A stretch of DNA of 64,000 nucleotides, taken from CAWBLP01 sp963789495. Its GTDB lineage: Bacteria; Pseudomonadota; Alphaproteobacteria; Acetobacterales; Acetobacteraceae. Each line of letters starts with the position of its first letter. Position 1 is the first letter of the stretch. Below the pieces are notes generated by a model. The model was not told the origin of the DNA, made no database searches, and saw only the letters and a list, made by a program, of their open reading frames with translations. The DNA is taken from NCBI GenBank assembly GCA_963789495.1, contig CAWBLP010000014.1, positions 62,001-126,000 on the forward strand. Reading direction: 5' to 3'. Positions 28,060 to 36,562 of the stretch are shown here, in pieces. Position numbers and translations under genes: made by a program.

Positions 28060-28422
28060 TTACTTGCAGGGGAAGCGTTCACCGAGGAAGCGGAACAGCC
28101 CGTCCAGCGCGCTCAGGCTGCGATGGTCGGGCATGGCGCGCACCCAGGCGACGAATTCGCGCATCGTCGCAGTGCGGGTCGGCGTCGGATTGGGGAAGCA
28201 GAACGGCTTCTTGTCGCCGGCGCGGCGCAGTTCCAGGTCGATCGCGCCCTGCGCGAAGCCGTAGCAGAAGTTGATCTTGGCATCCGCCGCCGGTTCCTTG
28301 GGATTGGCGCCGCACAGCTCCGCCAGGTCCAACGCGGTGCGCGCGTGCAGGCTGATCGGCTGCGCGGCCTGAGCGGCCAGCGGCAGCAGCAGGGCGGCGA
28401 GAAGGACGGGAAGGCGCGACAT
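28060..28422 (-). CDS. Rap1a/Tai-family exported protein
   Basis: A 120-residue protein with a Sec signal peptide (MSRLPVLLAALLLPLAAQAA, cleaved near residue 19). The mature part has the Rap1a/Tai pattern: a first Cys in LAELCGANP, KINFCYGFAQGAIDLELR with the conserved CxGF/YxxG segment, CFPNPTPTRTATMREFVAWV and a final Cys (RFPCK). Four Cys suggest two disulfides in the periplasm. In Serratia, Rap1a protects against type VI amidase effectors; elsewhere the family is broader and function is unknown. No effector gene is adjacent, so an immunity role is unproven here. It lies 36 bp downstream of queC on the same strand. Confidence 0.75.
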   Translation of the reverse strand: MSRLPVLLAALLLPLAAQAAQPISLHARTALDLAELCGANPKEPAADAKINFCYGFAQGAIDLELRRAGDKKPFCFPNPTPTRTATMREFVAWVRAMPDHRSLSALDGLFRFLGERFPCK

Positions 28423-28458
28423 GCAGCGTGTCTCCGGTGCGATGATCGGCGGGCGTAA

Positions 28459-29166
28459 TCAAGGCGGGGCGGTGGTAGCACGCCAGCGCTGCCAGCCCGA
28501 AGCGCGCAGCATGCAGGCGGGACATGTCCCGCATCCATAGCCCCACTCATGAAGCTGCGTCCGGTCGCCCAGATAGCAGCTATGGGTTCCGGCCCGGATC
28601 AACTCCACGAGCGCATCGCCGCCCAGCGTCTGCGCCAACTGCCAGGTGGCGGCTTTGTCGCGCCACATCAGTGGCGTCTCCAGCACGAAGCGGCGCTGCA
28701 TGCCCAGGTTCAGCGCGAGCTGCATCGCCTTGATGGTGTCGTCGCGGCAGTCCGGATAGCCGGAGTAGTCGGTCTCGCACATGCCGGCGACGATGCGGCG
28801 CAGGCCGCGGCGCCAGGCGATGGCGGCGGCGCAGGTCAGGAACAGCAGGTTGCGGCCGGGGACGAAGGTGTTGGGCAGGCCCTCGTCGGTCATCGCGATC
28901 TGCGTTTCGGAGGTGAGCGCGGTCTGCCCGAGGCCGGCGAGTGTGGTGGTGAGGTCGACCATGTGGTCGGAGCCGAGCCGCGGGCTGGCGAGGGCGTGGC
29001 GGAGCGGGGCGCGGCAGTCGAGCTCGATCGCGTGGCGCTGGCCGTAGGCGAAGCCGATGGTTTCCACATGTCGATAGCGGTCCAGCGCCCAGGCCAGGCA
29101 GGTGGTGGAATCCTGCCCGCCGGAGAACAGCACCAGCGCGCGGTCGTCGCTGTCGTTACGGCTCAT
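28459..29166 (-). CDS. queC: 7-cyano-7-deazaguanine synthase QueC
   Basis: Converts 7-carboxy-7-deazaguanine to preQ0 with ATP and ammonia, in queuosine synthesis. This 235-residue protein has the PP-loop ATP-binding motif SGGQDSTTC at residues 15-23, followed by GFAYGQRHAIELDC (residues 38-51), FVPGRNLLFLTCAAAIAWRR and CETDYSGYPDCRD. The zinc-site cysteines are in HSCYLG...GYGCGTCPACMLRA at the C-terminus. All catalytic elements are present and the length is normal. The pathway's first enzyme, GTP cyclohydrolase I (folE), is encoded 22 kb away at 51159. No queD or queE is adjacent. Confidence 0.93.
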   Translation of the reverse strand: MSRNDSDDRALVLFSGGQDSTTCLAWALDRYRHVETIGFAYGQRHAIELDCRAPLRHALASPRLGSDHMVDLTTTLAGLGQTALTSETQIAMTDEGLPNTFVPGRNLLFLTCAAAIAWRRGLRRIVAGMCETDYSGYPDCRDDTIKAMQLALNLGMQRRFVLETPLMWRDKAATWQLAQTLGGDALVELIRAGTHSCYLGDRTQLHEWGYGCGTCPACMLRASGWQRWRATTAPP

Positions 29167-29239
29167 CGGTCCGCTGCCGCCCCCGCGTCAGTGGGCAGTC
29201 CGGCGCGCCGCCAGCGGCACCGGCAGGCAAAGGCGCGGG

Positions 29240-29803
29240 TCACGCTGCGTAGATGTCATCGAGCGCGATCGTGACGCCGGGCGGGTCGAGCGGGATCTCT
29301 CCGGCGGTCACGATCGTCAGCTCGATCCTGCCATCGGCGCCATGCCGGTGGTGGGTGATCTGGCGCTTGTCGGCGCGTATGACCAGGTAATGATGCAGCG
29401 ACGGCAGGCGGAAATACTCGGCGAGCTTCAGGTTCAGGTCGGTATTGCGGGTGCGCGGCGACAGCACTTCCACGATCACCATCGGGTTCGGCACGGAAAT
29501 GGCATCCGGCGGCAGCTTGGTACCGCAATGCAGTACGACATCCGGTTCATAGTCGCTGTCCCCGACTTCGACCGTCATGCCATCGGGATAGACCTCACAA
29601 GGCAAACCGGCCTCGAGTACGGCGCGATGCAGGGCAAGCCAGGCGCGCGCCTTGCGGGCGGCGTGGCTCGCCCGCTCCGGCGCCATCGCCACGACCTCGC
29701 CATCCACCCGCTCAAAGCGCCCCCTGCCCTGCTGCTCGGCCCAGGCGCGGTATTCCCCGCGGCTCATCCGCATCGGTCCACCTGTGGCGGCTGTTCGGCC
29801 CAT
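29240..29803 (-). CDS. Uma2-family (DUF820) putative endonuclease
   Basis: A 187-residue protein with the Uma2 restriction-endonuclease-like fold: an N-terminal FERVDGEVVAMAPE, a helix with HAARKARAWLALHRAV, then the PD-(D/E)xK-type core SDYEPDVVLHCG (Asp) and PNPMVIVEVLSPRTRNTDLN (E-V-x followed by S), and YLVIRADKRQITHHR. Uma2 proteins are widespread in cyanobacteria and many GC-rich bacteria; their targets are unknown. The start could be 29803 or the Met at 29773 (MRMSRGEY). It is solitary, between queC and a flavin monooxygenase gene. Confidence 0.85.
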   Translation of the reverse strand: MGRTAATGGPMRMSRGEYRAWAEQQGRGRFERVDGEVVAMAPERASHAARKARAWLALHRAVLEAGLPCEVYPDGMTVEVGDSDYEPDVVLHCGTKLPPDAISVPNPMVIVEVLSPRTRNTDLNLKLAEYFRLPSLHHYLVIRADKRQITHHRHGADGRIELTIVTAGEIPLDPPGVTIALDDIYAA

Positions 29804-29890
29804 CGCGACGCCTCTGGCAATGCAGGGACAGAATAACAGGCCGACCGGGGGCCCCGCCAGCGCACCGGCGCATGCCCCTGGGCCGCCCCG

Positions 29891-30904
29891 TTACCCCGCG
29901 CTGTTGACCGCCGGAAACACCTGCTCCGCCAGCAACTGCATGGTCTCCAGCGCCAGGCTGTTCGGCATGCCGACCCAGTGGATGCCCAGGATCAGCGTGG
30001 TCACGCCGAACCGCTGCTTCAGCGCCAGGATCTGCTCCGTCACCTCCGCCGGCGAGCCGAACAGGAAGCGGTCGTCCATCAGCTCGGAGAAATCGAGATC
30101 GAAATGGTCGCTCGCGGGCATCACCTTGTCCTGGCCCCACTCGCGATAGGCCTTGTATTTGGCCTCCAACGACGGACGGGCCAGCCGGATCGCTTCCTCC
30201 CGCGACCCGGCCACGAACACCTCGCGCGCCATCGGCAGTTCGGCCGGGAACGGCTTGCCGGCTTCGTCCAGCGCGCGCTTGTACACCTCCATCTGCGCCG
30301 CCGTGGTGTCCAGCTTGTTGTGCGGATTGATGAACCAGGCATCCGCCATGCGCGCCGCACGGCGGATGCCGACATTGGCATTGGCGCCGATCCAGACCGG
30401 CGGCATCGGCTTTTGCACCGGCAGGGTGGTGCAGTTGGCCCCTTCCAGCGAGAAATACGACGCCTGCATGGTGACGAAGTCCTCCGACCACAGGCGCTTC
30501 ACCGCGGTCAGGCATTCCTCGAAGCGCTTGCCGGCCTGTTTCAGCGTGGTGCCGAAGGCGCGGAACTCCACCTCGCGATAGCCGATGCCGGCACCGAACA
30601 CGAGTTTGCCATTGCACATGACGTCGAGCGAGCCGAGCTCCTCGGCGATGTGCAGCGGGCTGTGCAGCGGCAACAGGACGACGCCGGGGACCAGCCGCAG
30701 CTTTGGCGCCACCAGCGCGACCTGACACAGATAGGGGATCTGCTGGATATACTGGAACGGGTGCGAACTGTAATGCGAGCCCTTCGCGACCAGGTCGTAG
30801 CCCAGTTGTTCGGCTCGCTTCGCCGCGTCCAGATCTTCCTGCAGGCGGACCCGCATGTCGTCGCCCTGCGGATACTGGCCGCGAATGATCAGACCGAAAC
30901 GCAT
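29891..30904 (-). CDS. LLM-class flavin-dependent oxidoreductase
   Basis: A 337-residue luciferase-like monooxygenase starting MRFGLIIRGQYPQGDDMRVR. It has the TIM-barrel features LGYDLVAKGSHY, LRLVPGVVLLPLHSPLHIAE ELGSLDVMCNGKLVFGAGIG YR (flavin and sulfate-like phosphate-binding loop) and PPVWIGANANVGIRRAARMA DAWF. Uses reduced FMN or F420; nothing distinguishes which. Substrate unknown. The ATG at 30904 is selected because the 28 upstream codons are not family-like. It stands alone and is divergent from the ATP-grasp gene at 31099 with about 195 bp between. Confidence 0.85.
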   Translation of the reverse strand: MRFGLIIRGQYPQGDDMRVRLQEDLDAAKRAEQLGYDLVAKGSHYSSHPFQYIQQIPYLCQVALVAPKLRLVPGVVLLPLHSPLHIAEELGSLDVMCNGKLVFGAGIGYREVEFRAFGTTLKQAGKRFEECLTAVKRLWSEDFVTMQASYFSLEGANCTTLPVQKPMPPVWIGANANVGIRRAARMADAWFINPHNKLDTTAAQMEVYKRALDEAGKPFPAELPMAREVFVAGSREEAIRLARPSLEAKYKAYREWGQDKVMPASDHFDLDFSELMDDRFLFGSPAEVTEQILALKQRFGVTTLILGIHWVGMPNSLALETMQLLAEQVFPAVNSAG

Positions 30905-31098
30905 GTGTGCCTCCCGTGGCGCTTTGGGGGAGCAGCTTACCCGGCTCGACGCAAGCCGGCCAAATTCTGCACCCGCCACGGCTGGCAAGAAGGTGTGGCA
31001 CAGCCCGGTTCCGCCATTCGTCGCATTGCCGGGCCGCCGCGCCGGAATGAATAGCCTTGTCCTGGGCGCAAAGGAGGTATTCCCTCGCTGGTGAGCTT

Positions 31099-32625
31099 AT
31101 GTCTATCCTGTTGCAACGCACCATGGAGCATCGGATGCCCGATTTGGCTGGGACCCAGGCACAGTCACAATTCCAGACCCAGTCGCACTCAGGCTCCGTG
31201 CTGGATGGCTACGATCCGACCGGTCTGTTCTGCGAAATGCTCCGCCTGGGCCAGCCGTCCGATCCTGCCTTGTCCCTGCTGCTGTCCCGTCTGCGCAGCA
31301 TGCCGGTGGACTCGCTGCGCCGTCGCGCGGCCGATGCCGAACGCGACCTGCTGGAGCGCGGCATCACCTTCACCGTCTATTCCGACGCCACCGCGATCGA
31401 CCGTATCCTGCCGTTCGACCTGATCCCGCGGGTGATTACGGCTGAGGAATGGAAACAGCTGGAGACCGGCGTTACCCAACGGGTGCGGGCGCTGAACATG
31501 TTCCTGCACGACATCTATCACGGCCAGAAGATCCTCGCCGACGGCATCGTGCCGCGTGAGATGGTGCTGGGCAACGCTGCCTTCTGCCACGCGATGCAGG
31601 ATTTCGACGTGCCGTTCGGCACCTATGTGCATGTCTGCGGCACCGATCTGGTGCGCGACGAGACCGGCCGCTTCATGGTGCTGGAGGACAATGCGCGCAC
31701 GCCCTCCGGCGTCGCCTATGTGGTGGAGAACCGCCACATGACGCTGCGCGTGCTGTCGGATCTGATGGCCGGGTTGAACGTGCGTGGTGTGGATGAGTAC
31801 GGCATGCGGCTGCACCAGGCGATGACCGAGATCGCCCCGCAATCAGTGACCGACCCGCAGGTGGTGCTGCTGTCGCCCGGCATCTTCAACTCCGCCTATT
31901 TCGAGCATGTGTTCCTGGCCCGCGAGATGGGCGTGCCGCTGGTGGAAGGCCGCGACCTGGTGGTGGAGGACGGCCGGGTCTGGATGCGCACCACCGCGGG
32001 TCTGGCGCCGGTGCACACGATCTATCGCCGGCTGAACGACGATTTCCTCGACCCGGACGCATTCCGTCCCGACAGCCAGCTCGGCGTGCGCGGCCTGATG
32101 GAAGCCTGGCGGCGCGGCAATGTCGCGGTAGCCAATGCGGTCGGCACCGGTGTCGCCGACGACAAGGCGATCTACGCCTACATGCCGCGGATCATCCGGT
32201 ATTACTTGTCGGAGGAGCCGATCCTGCCGAATGTGGAAACCCATATCTGTGCCGAACCGGATGCGCTGGCCTATACGCTCGACCATCTGGCGGAACTGGT
32301 GGTGAAGCCGGTCGCCGAGTCCGGCGGCTATGGATTGCTGATCGGCCCGCATGCCTCGCGCGCGCAGCTCGAGGAGTTTCGTGGCCGGCTCAAGGCCGAT
32401 CCGGCCAACTATATCAGCCAGCCGACACTGAAACTGTCGGTGTCGCCGACGCTGTGCGAGGACGGCGTGTCGCCGCGCCATATCGACCTGCGGCCCTTCG
32501 CCATCACCGGCCGCGACACCTGGGTGCTGCCGGGCGGGCTGACCCGGGTCGCGCTGCGCGCCGGCACGCTGGTGGTGAACTCCTCGCAGGGCGGCGGCTC
32601 CAAGGATACCTGGGTGCTGGCATGA
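31099..32625 (+). CDS. Circularly permuted type 2 ATP-grasp protein
   Basis: A 508-residue protein of the circularly permuted ATP-grasp group. Typical blocks are GITFTVYSDATAIDRILPFD LIPRVITAEEW, RVRALNMFLHDIYHGQKIL, VHVCGTDLVRDETGRFMVLE DNARTPSGVAYV (ATP/Mg region, E-D-N-x-R-x-P-S-G), VVLLSPGIFNSAYFEHVFLA, and the late AELVVKPVAESGGYGLLIG. Such enzymes make peptide-like or amide bonds in small unknown peptides. The start is either 31099 or the Met at 31135. The stop overlaps the next ATG (ATGA), pairing it with the alpha-E gene as in most genomes. Confidence 0.9.
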   Translation: MSILLQRTMEHRMPDLAGTQAQSQFQTQSHSGSVLDGYDPTGLFCEMLRLGQPSDPALSLLLSRLRSMPVDSLRRRAADAERDLLERGITFTVYSDATAIDRILPFDLIPRVITAEEWKQLETGVTQRVRALNMFLHDIYHGQKILADGIVPREMVLGNAAFCHAMQDFDVPFGTYVHVCGTDLVRDETGRFMVLEDNARTPSGVAYVVENRHMTLRVLSDLMAGLNVRGVDEYGMRLHQAMTEIAPQSVTDPQVVLLSPGIFNSAYFEHVFLAREMGVPLVEGRDLVVEDGRVWMRTTAGLAPVHTIYRRLNDDFLDPDAFRPDSQLGVRGLMEAWRRGNVAVANAVGTGVADDKAIYAYMPRIIRYYLSEEPILPNVETHICAEPDALAYTLDHLAELVVKPVAESGGYGLLIGPHASRAQLEEFRGRLKADPANYISQPTLKLSVSPTLCEDGVSPRHIDLRPFAITGRDTWVLPGGLTRVALRAGTLVVNSSQGGGSKDTWVLA

Positions 32626-33602
32626 GCGACAGCGAGACCATTGCCGCGCCGCGCACCTTCCACCTGATCGCACGCCATGCCGAGAGCAATCTCTGGCTCG
32701 CCCGCTACATGGAGCGGATCGAGAACCAGGCGCGGCTGCTGGATGTCACCAAGACCTATGCGCGCGACGCGGACGACACGCGCAACTGGCTCACCATCCT
32801 GCGCATCAGCGGCGATCAGGAGAGTTTCTACGCCAAGCATACCGAGGCGAATCAGACCAACATCGCCCGCTTCTACGTGCTCGACCGGGACAACCCGACC
32901 TCCGTGCAGGCGGCGATCGCCGCGGCGCGGGAGAATGCGCGCACGCTGCGGGCGCTGATCTCGACCGAGATGTGGCTGCACATCAACCGCTTCTACAATC
33001 GCATCCGGGCGCTGACCGAGGCCGATATCCAGGCGGATCATTTCACCGCCGCCTGTGACATGCTGAAGGAAGGCACGCAGCAGCACACCGGCATCACCGA
33101 GGGCACGCTGTATCGCGACCAGGCCTGGCACTTCTACATGATGGGCCGCTATCTGGAACGCGCCGACCAGACCACGCGGCTGCTGGACACGCGGTTCCAT
33201 GCACTGGCGCCGCTGACCGCCGCCGGCGATGGCCAGATCGATGCCGGCCAATGGAATGCGCTGCTGCGCGCGGCGGCCGGCTACCACGCCTACCGGCGCG
33301 AATATCCGCAGGGCTACCACCCCAAGGAGGTCGCCGGTTTCCTGCTGGTCAACACTGCCTTCCCGCGCTCGGTCGGACTGAACCTGGCGCAGCTCGACTG
33401 GCACCTGACGCAGTTGCGCACGCGATACGGTCTGCGCGGCGGGCTACGCGCGCTGGAACGGCTGGACAATCTCAACAGCCTGCTGACCCAGGCCGCGGTC
33501 GAGGACCTGGTGGCGCGCCGCCTGTCGCCGTTCCTGGACTGGATGCAGCGCGAGATCGCGATGCTGCACGGCGAGATCGTGGCGGGATTCTGCGGCGGCT
33601 GA
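32622..33602 (+). CDS. Alpha-E domain-containing protein
   Basis: A 326-residue, almost wholly helical protein with the alpha-E hallmarks IARHAESNLWLARYMERIEN QARLL at residues 15-39, REYPQGYHPKEVAGFLLVN and DQAWHFYMMGRYLERADQTT RLLD. It starts within the last codons of the ATP-grasp gene (ATGA overlap), so the two proteins are made together. In other bacteria this pair is followed by a transglutaminase-like protease and sometimes a proteasome-like gene; here the next gene is RidA on the opposite strand, so that module is incomplete at this site. The biochemical role is unknown; a peptide-synthesis partner role has been suggested from gene context. Confidence 0.88.
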   Translation: MSDSETIAAPRTFHLIARHAESNLWLARYMERIENQARLLDVTKTYARDADDTRNWLTILRISGDQESFYAKHTEANQTNIARFYVLDRDNPTSVQAAIAAARENARTLRALISTEMWLHINRFYNRIRALTEADIQADHFTAACDMLKEGTQQHTGITEGTLYRDQAWHFYMMGRYLERADQTTRLLDTRFHALAPLTAAGDGQIDAGQWNALLRAAAGYHAYRREYPQGYHPKEVAGFLLVNTAFPRSVGLNLAQLDWHLTQLRTRYGLRGGLRALERLDNLNSLLTQAAVEDLVARRLSPFLDWMQREIAMLHGEIVAGFCGG

Positions 33603-33617
33603 CGCCCCGGCGGGCCG

Positions 33618-34001
33618 TCAGTCGATGACCGCCTGCGCTTCGATCTCGACCTTCAGCGCCGGCAGCACCAGGGCGGACACTTCCACCAGCGTGGACGCCG
33701 GCCGGTGCTCACCGAAATAGCGTTGCCGCGCGGGATTGATCCGTGCCCGGTCGTCGATGTCGGTGAGATAGACGGTCACCTTCACGACGTTCTGCGGTCC
33801 GGCGCCGACTGCCTTCAGGCATCCGTCCAGATTGCGCATGGCCAGATCGAACTGTTCGACCACGCCATCCGGGATGGCGCCCTGCGCGTCCATGCCGACG
33901 GTGCCGGAGACGAACACCAGATTGCCGGTCCGCACCACGTGACAGTAATGGCTGACCGGTGCGGGCTGGTCGCCCAGTGTGAGGCGGGTGATCGCGGGCA
34001 T
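33618..34001 (-). CDS. RidA/YjgF-family enamine/imine deaminase
   Basis: A 127-residue protein, normal for RidA. It contains GNLVFVSGTVGMDAQGAIPD GVVEQFDLAMRNLDGCLKAV GAGPQNVVKVTVYLTDIDDR and RPASTLVEVSALVLPALKVE IEAQAV. The Arg that binds the carboxylate of the imine substrate, in canonical RidA in the R-x-x-V motif, is here replaced by STLVEV, so it may belong to a divergent Rid subfamily with altered substrate. It would hydrolyse reactive 2-aminoacrylate-type intermediates. The ATG at 34001 is chosen; the long open frame upstream is not conserved-looking. It converges on the alpha-E gene. Confidence 0.82.
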   Translation of the reverse strand: MPAITRLTLGDQPAPVSHYCHVVRTGNLVFVSGTVGMDAQGAIPDGVVEQFDLAMRNLDGCLKAVGAGPQNVVKVTVYLTDIDDRARINPARQRYFGEHRPASTLVEVSALVLPALKVEIEAQAVID

Positions 34002-34292
34002 GGCGCTGTCTCCTGAGTGGCTCCGCGGCGCAGCCTGCCTGATGGGCCGGGTTTGCGCCAAGGCCGCGTGGCGGCGCGGCCCCGCACCTGTCCCGCGGCG
34101 CACGCTTCCCGCGCCATGGCCGAGCCCACCCGGCGAGCTACCGGCGAAAGCGGATGCAGCCGGTGCCGGGTGACCCGTCGTTCCGGTGGAGATGGCCGGA
34201 TCAGGTCCGGAGATGACGAGGAGCGGAGGTGTCGGCCCCGCCAATTCGGCGCGCACGGGACCAGGGCCCGCCAAGCCGGGCGGGGAAACGGC

Positions 34293-35546
34293 TCAGCCGT
34301 CGGCGCCCATGACGGCCAGGCCTTCGGCGACCGAGACGAACTCGCCGCCGCCGGCGAGGCGGTGCTCGCCGAACCGGTCGATGAACAGCCGGCGCACCGC
34401 GGGCACGAAGGCGGTGCCGCCGGTCAGGAACACGTGGTCAATGTCGGTCTGCGTCAGTTCGGCGGCGGCCAACGCCTGGTCCACTGTGGCGCCGAGGCGG
34501 GACAGATCACCGGCGATCCAGCTTTCGAACTCCTGCCGCGTCACGCTCTGCTTGATCGCGAGCTGCTTGTGTTCGAAGCGCAGCACGGTGCTGTCCGCCT
34601 GCGACAGGCTGGCCTTGGCGGTCGAAACCGCCTGGTACAACGCGTGGCCGACGCCATCCTCGATCAGCGTGATCAGGCGGTGCAGCCGCTCGGGATGGCG
34701 CGCGGTGCGGGCGACCTCGCCGATTGCGCGCAGCGTGCGCGGTGTTCGCATCAGCGACAGCAGGTGCCAGCGGGCAAATCCGGAAAAATACTCCGGCGGC
34801 ACCGGCAGCCAGTTGCTCAGCACGCGGTAGGAGTCGCCTTTGCCGAGCAGCGGGGAGATGACGTGGTCGATGATGCGGTAGTCGAACACGTCGCCGGCGA
34901 TGCCGATGCCGGCATGGCCCAGCGGGGTGACGCGGATCTGGGCGCCGGGTTCGAAGCGCAGCACCGAGAAGTCGCTGGTGCCGCCGCCGAAATCGCCGAT
35001 CAGCACGGTGGCGGGCTCGCTTAGGGTCTGGGCGAAGCGGCTGCCGGCCGCCTCGGGTTCCAGCGCCAGGGTAACGTCGGGCAGTCCGGCCTCGGCATAG
35101 GCGCCGCGCAGGCGGGTGGCGCCCAGCGTGTCGTTGGGGAATTCGCCGGCGAAGCGCACCGGGCGGCCGACGACGATGCGGGGTGTGGTGCCTGTGCCGG
35201 CCAGCAGGTCGCGCAGGAAATGCGCGATCAGCCGTTCCAGCGTGAAGGGACGGCCGAAGATGCGGGTCTCGGTGAAGCTGGCCTGCGCCAGGTAGGTCTT
35301 CATCGACATGATCAGCCGACTGTCGAGCGGATCATCGAGATAGGCCGCGATGGCGGCCGGCCCCGCCGCATGATGCAGATCCTGGCGGCCGCGCCCTTCC
35401 TCCGCCCAGAAGCAGAGCACGGAGCGGAACGTGTCCAGCATCGTCTCACCGCTGGGGAACCGCTTGGTGGCGGTGCGGCCATCGTCGTGGAGCAGGGCTA
35501 CCACGCTGTTGGTGGTGCCGAAATCGATGCCGATGGCCTTGAGCAT
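34293..35546 (-). CDS. Hsp70-like ATPase (YegD type)
   Basis: A 417-residue protein with the actin/Hsp70 ATPase core: IGIDFGTTNSVVALL (phosphate-1) at residues 5-19, VVGRPVRFAG, VTLALEPEAAGSRFAQTL, VLIGDFGGGTSDFSVLRF (phosphate-2), and the late adenosine motif HVFLTGGTAFVPAVRRLF. It ends about there, so the canonical substrate-binding domain of DnaK is missing. YegD-type Hsp70 proteins share this layout; they are not known to be chaperones and their role is obscure. The gene is alone, with about 290 bp to RidA and 120 bp to the next upstream gene, neither showing a clear operon link. Confidence 0.88.
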   Translation of the reverse strand: MLKAIGIDFGTTNSVVALLHDDGRTATKRFPSGETMLDTFRSVLCFWAEEGRGRQDLHHAAGPAAIAAYLDDPLDSRLIMSMKTYLAQASFTETRIFGRPFTLERLIAHFLRDLLAGTGTTPRIVVGRPVRFAGEFPNDTLGATRLRGAYAEAGLPDVTLALEPEAAGSRFAQTLSEPATVLIGDFGGGTSDFSVLRFEPGAQIRVTPLGHAGIGIAGDVFDYRIIDHVISPLLGKGDSYRVLSNWLPVPPEYFSGFARWHLLSLMRTPRTLRAIGEVARTARHPERLHRLITLIEDGVGHALYQAVSTAKASLSQADSTVLRFEHKQLAIKQSVTRQEFESWIAGDLSRLGATVDQALAAAELTQTDIDHVFLTGGTAFVPAVRRLFIDRFGEHRLAGGGEFVSVAEGLAVMGADG

Positions 35547-35668
35547 GGGGCTGCCCCGCGAAAAGGCGCGGGTTCAAGCGCAATCGGGCGGGCGACGCAA
35601 GGGGCGGTGTCGCGGCTGGTGTTCCTCCGCGGTTTCATCCGGCCGCATTTCGCGCGGCGCGACGGTCC

Positions 35669-36271
35669 TTACACCATGTTCCAGTTGCCCGGGTTGAACG
35701 GCCCGGGAACGAACAGGCAGCCGTCCGGTGGCGCACTGGCCAGATCACCTTTGGGATGCGCATTCCAGATCGTGCCGGTGAGTGCTTCACGGAAGGACCG
35801 TCCGATATCGGGACTTTCGGCCCCGTCACCCAGCCGCACGAGAATGTTCGGAATGCCGGCGTCAGCGCGTTGAAATACCGGCGCCGGGAAAGCGTCGCCA
35901 AGGGCGGCACGCGCGCAAATCACGCCCTGGAGTGCCTCCATGTCGGTGGCCGCTACATACTCTTCCTGCTCGTCATCCCATTTGCGCTGCGGGGTCCCAG
36001 GCGCGAACAGCCAGACATTGGTCGGCTGCACGAACTCCACCACCGCCATCAGGGCCTGCAGGATCTGATCCTCGATCACCGGCTTGCCACTGTTCCCCGG
36101 CATATGGAACAGCCCGCCGATCTTGGTCGCCGTGTTGAACATCACCACCGGCGAACAACTGTCGAAGTCCGAGGAATAGAATGCAAAGCAATTCCTCGGA
36201 GCGCCGACCGCTTCATCCATCGGTCCTGCAATCCCCTGGCCGGTGTAAATGATAATGCTGTAGTTCGGCAT
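35669..36271 (-). CDS. Hypothetical protein, 200 aa
   Basis: Starts MPNYSIIIYTGQGIAGPMDE, with GGGAGGG about 9 bp upstream, which favours ATG 36271 over the ATG nine bases before it. It is soluble, acidic and aromatic, with segments ATKIGGLFHMPGNSGKPVI, VEFVQPTNVWLFAPGTPQRK WDD, DMEALQGVICARAALG and LFVPGPFNPGNWNMV at the C-terminus. No signal peptide or membrane helix. No family recognised; the Gly/Pro pattern suggests an alpha/beta fold of about one domain. It is divergent from the ABC-importer operon at 36563, with about 290 bp between. Confidence 0.6.
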   Translation of the reverse strand: MPNYSIIIYTGQGIAGPMDEAVGAPRNCFAFYSSDFDSCSPVVMFNTATKIGGLFHMPGNSGKPVIEDQILQALMAVVEFVQPTNVWLFAPGTPQRKWDDEQEEYVAATDMEALQGVICARAALGDAFPAPVFQRADAGIPNILVRLGDGAESPDIGRSFREALTGTIWNAHPKGDLASAPPDGCLFVPGPFNPGNWNMV

Positions 36272-36562
36272 GCGCTGCATCCCTCCCGATACTTATGCGG
36301 ACCATAGCAGAACGAATAATCCCGCAGCCAGCCAAAGCCGTGCGCGTTTGGTTCGGAAAACCTTGCGCCGAACCGCGGCGCTTTGACGCGCACCGCACAA
36401 ATCCTGGGCAATCTGCCCTGATGCAGTCGCTCCAGCGGACGAGATCGTCAGTAGACTGACGAATTTTCCCACGGCCAGCTTCGGCATGGTATTTGCTGCT
36501 TGCCCGTCACGTCGGTGACGGGACCAACCCGTTGCCGTCATCAACCCGCAGGGAGAAACCCG

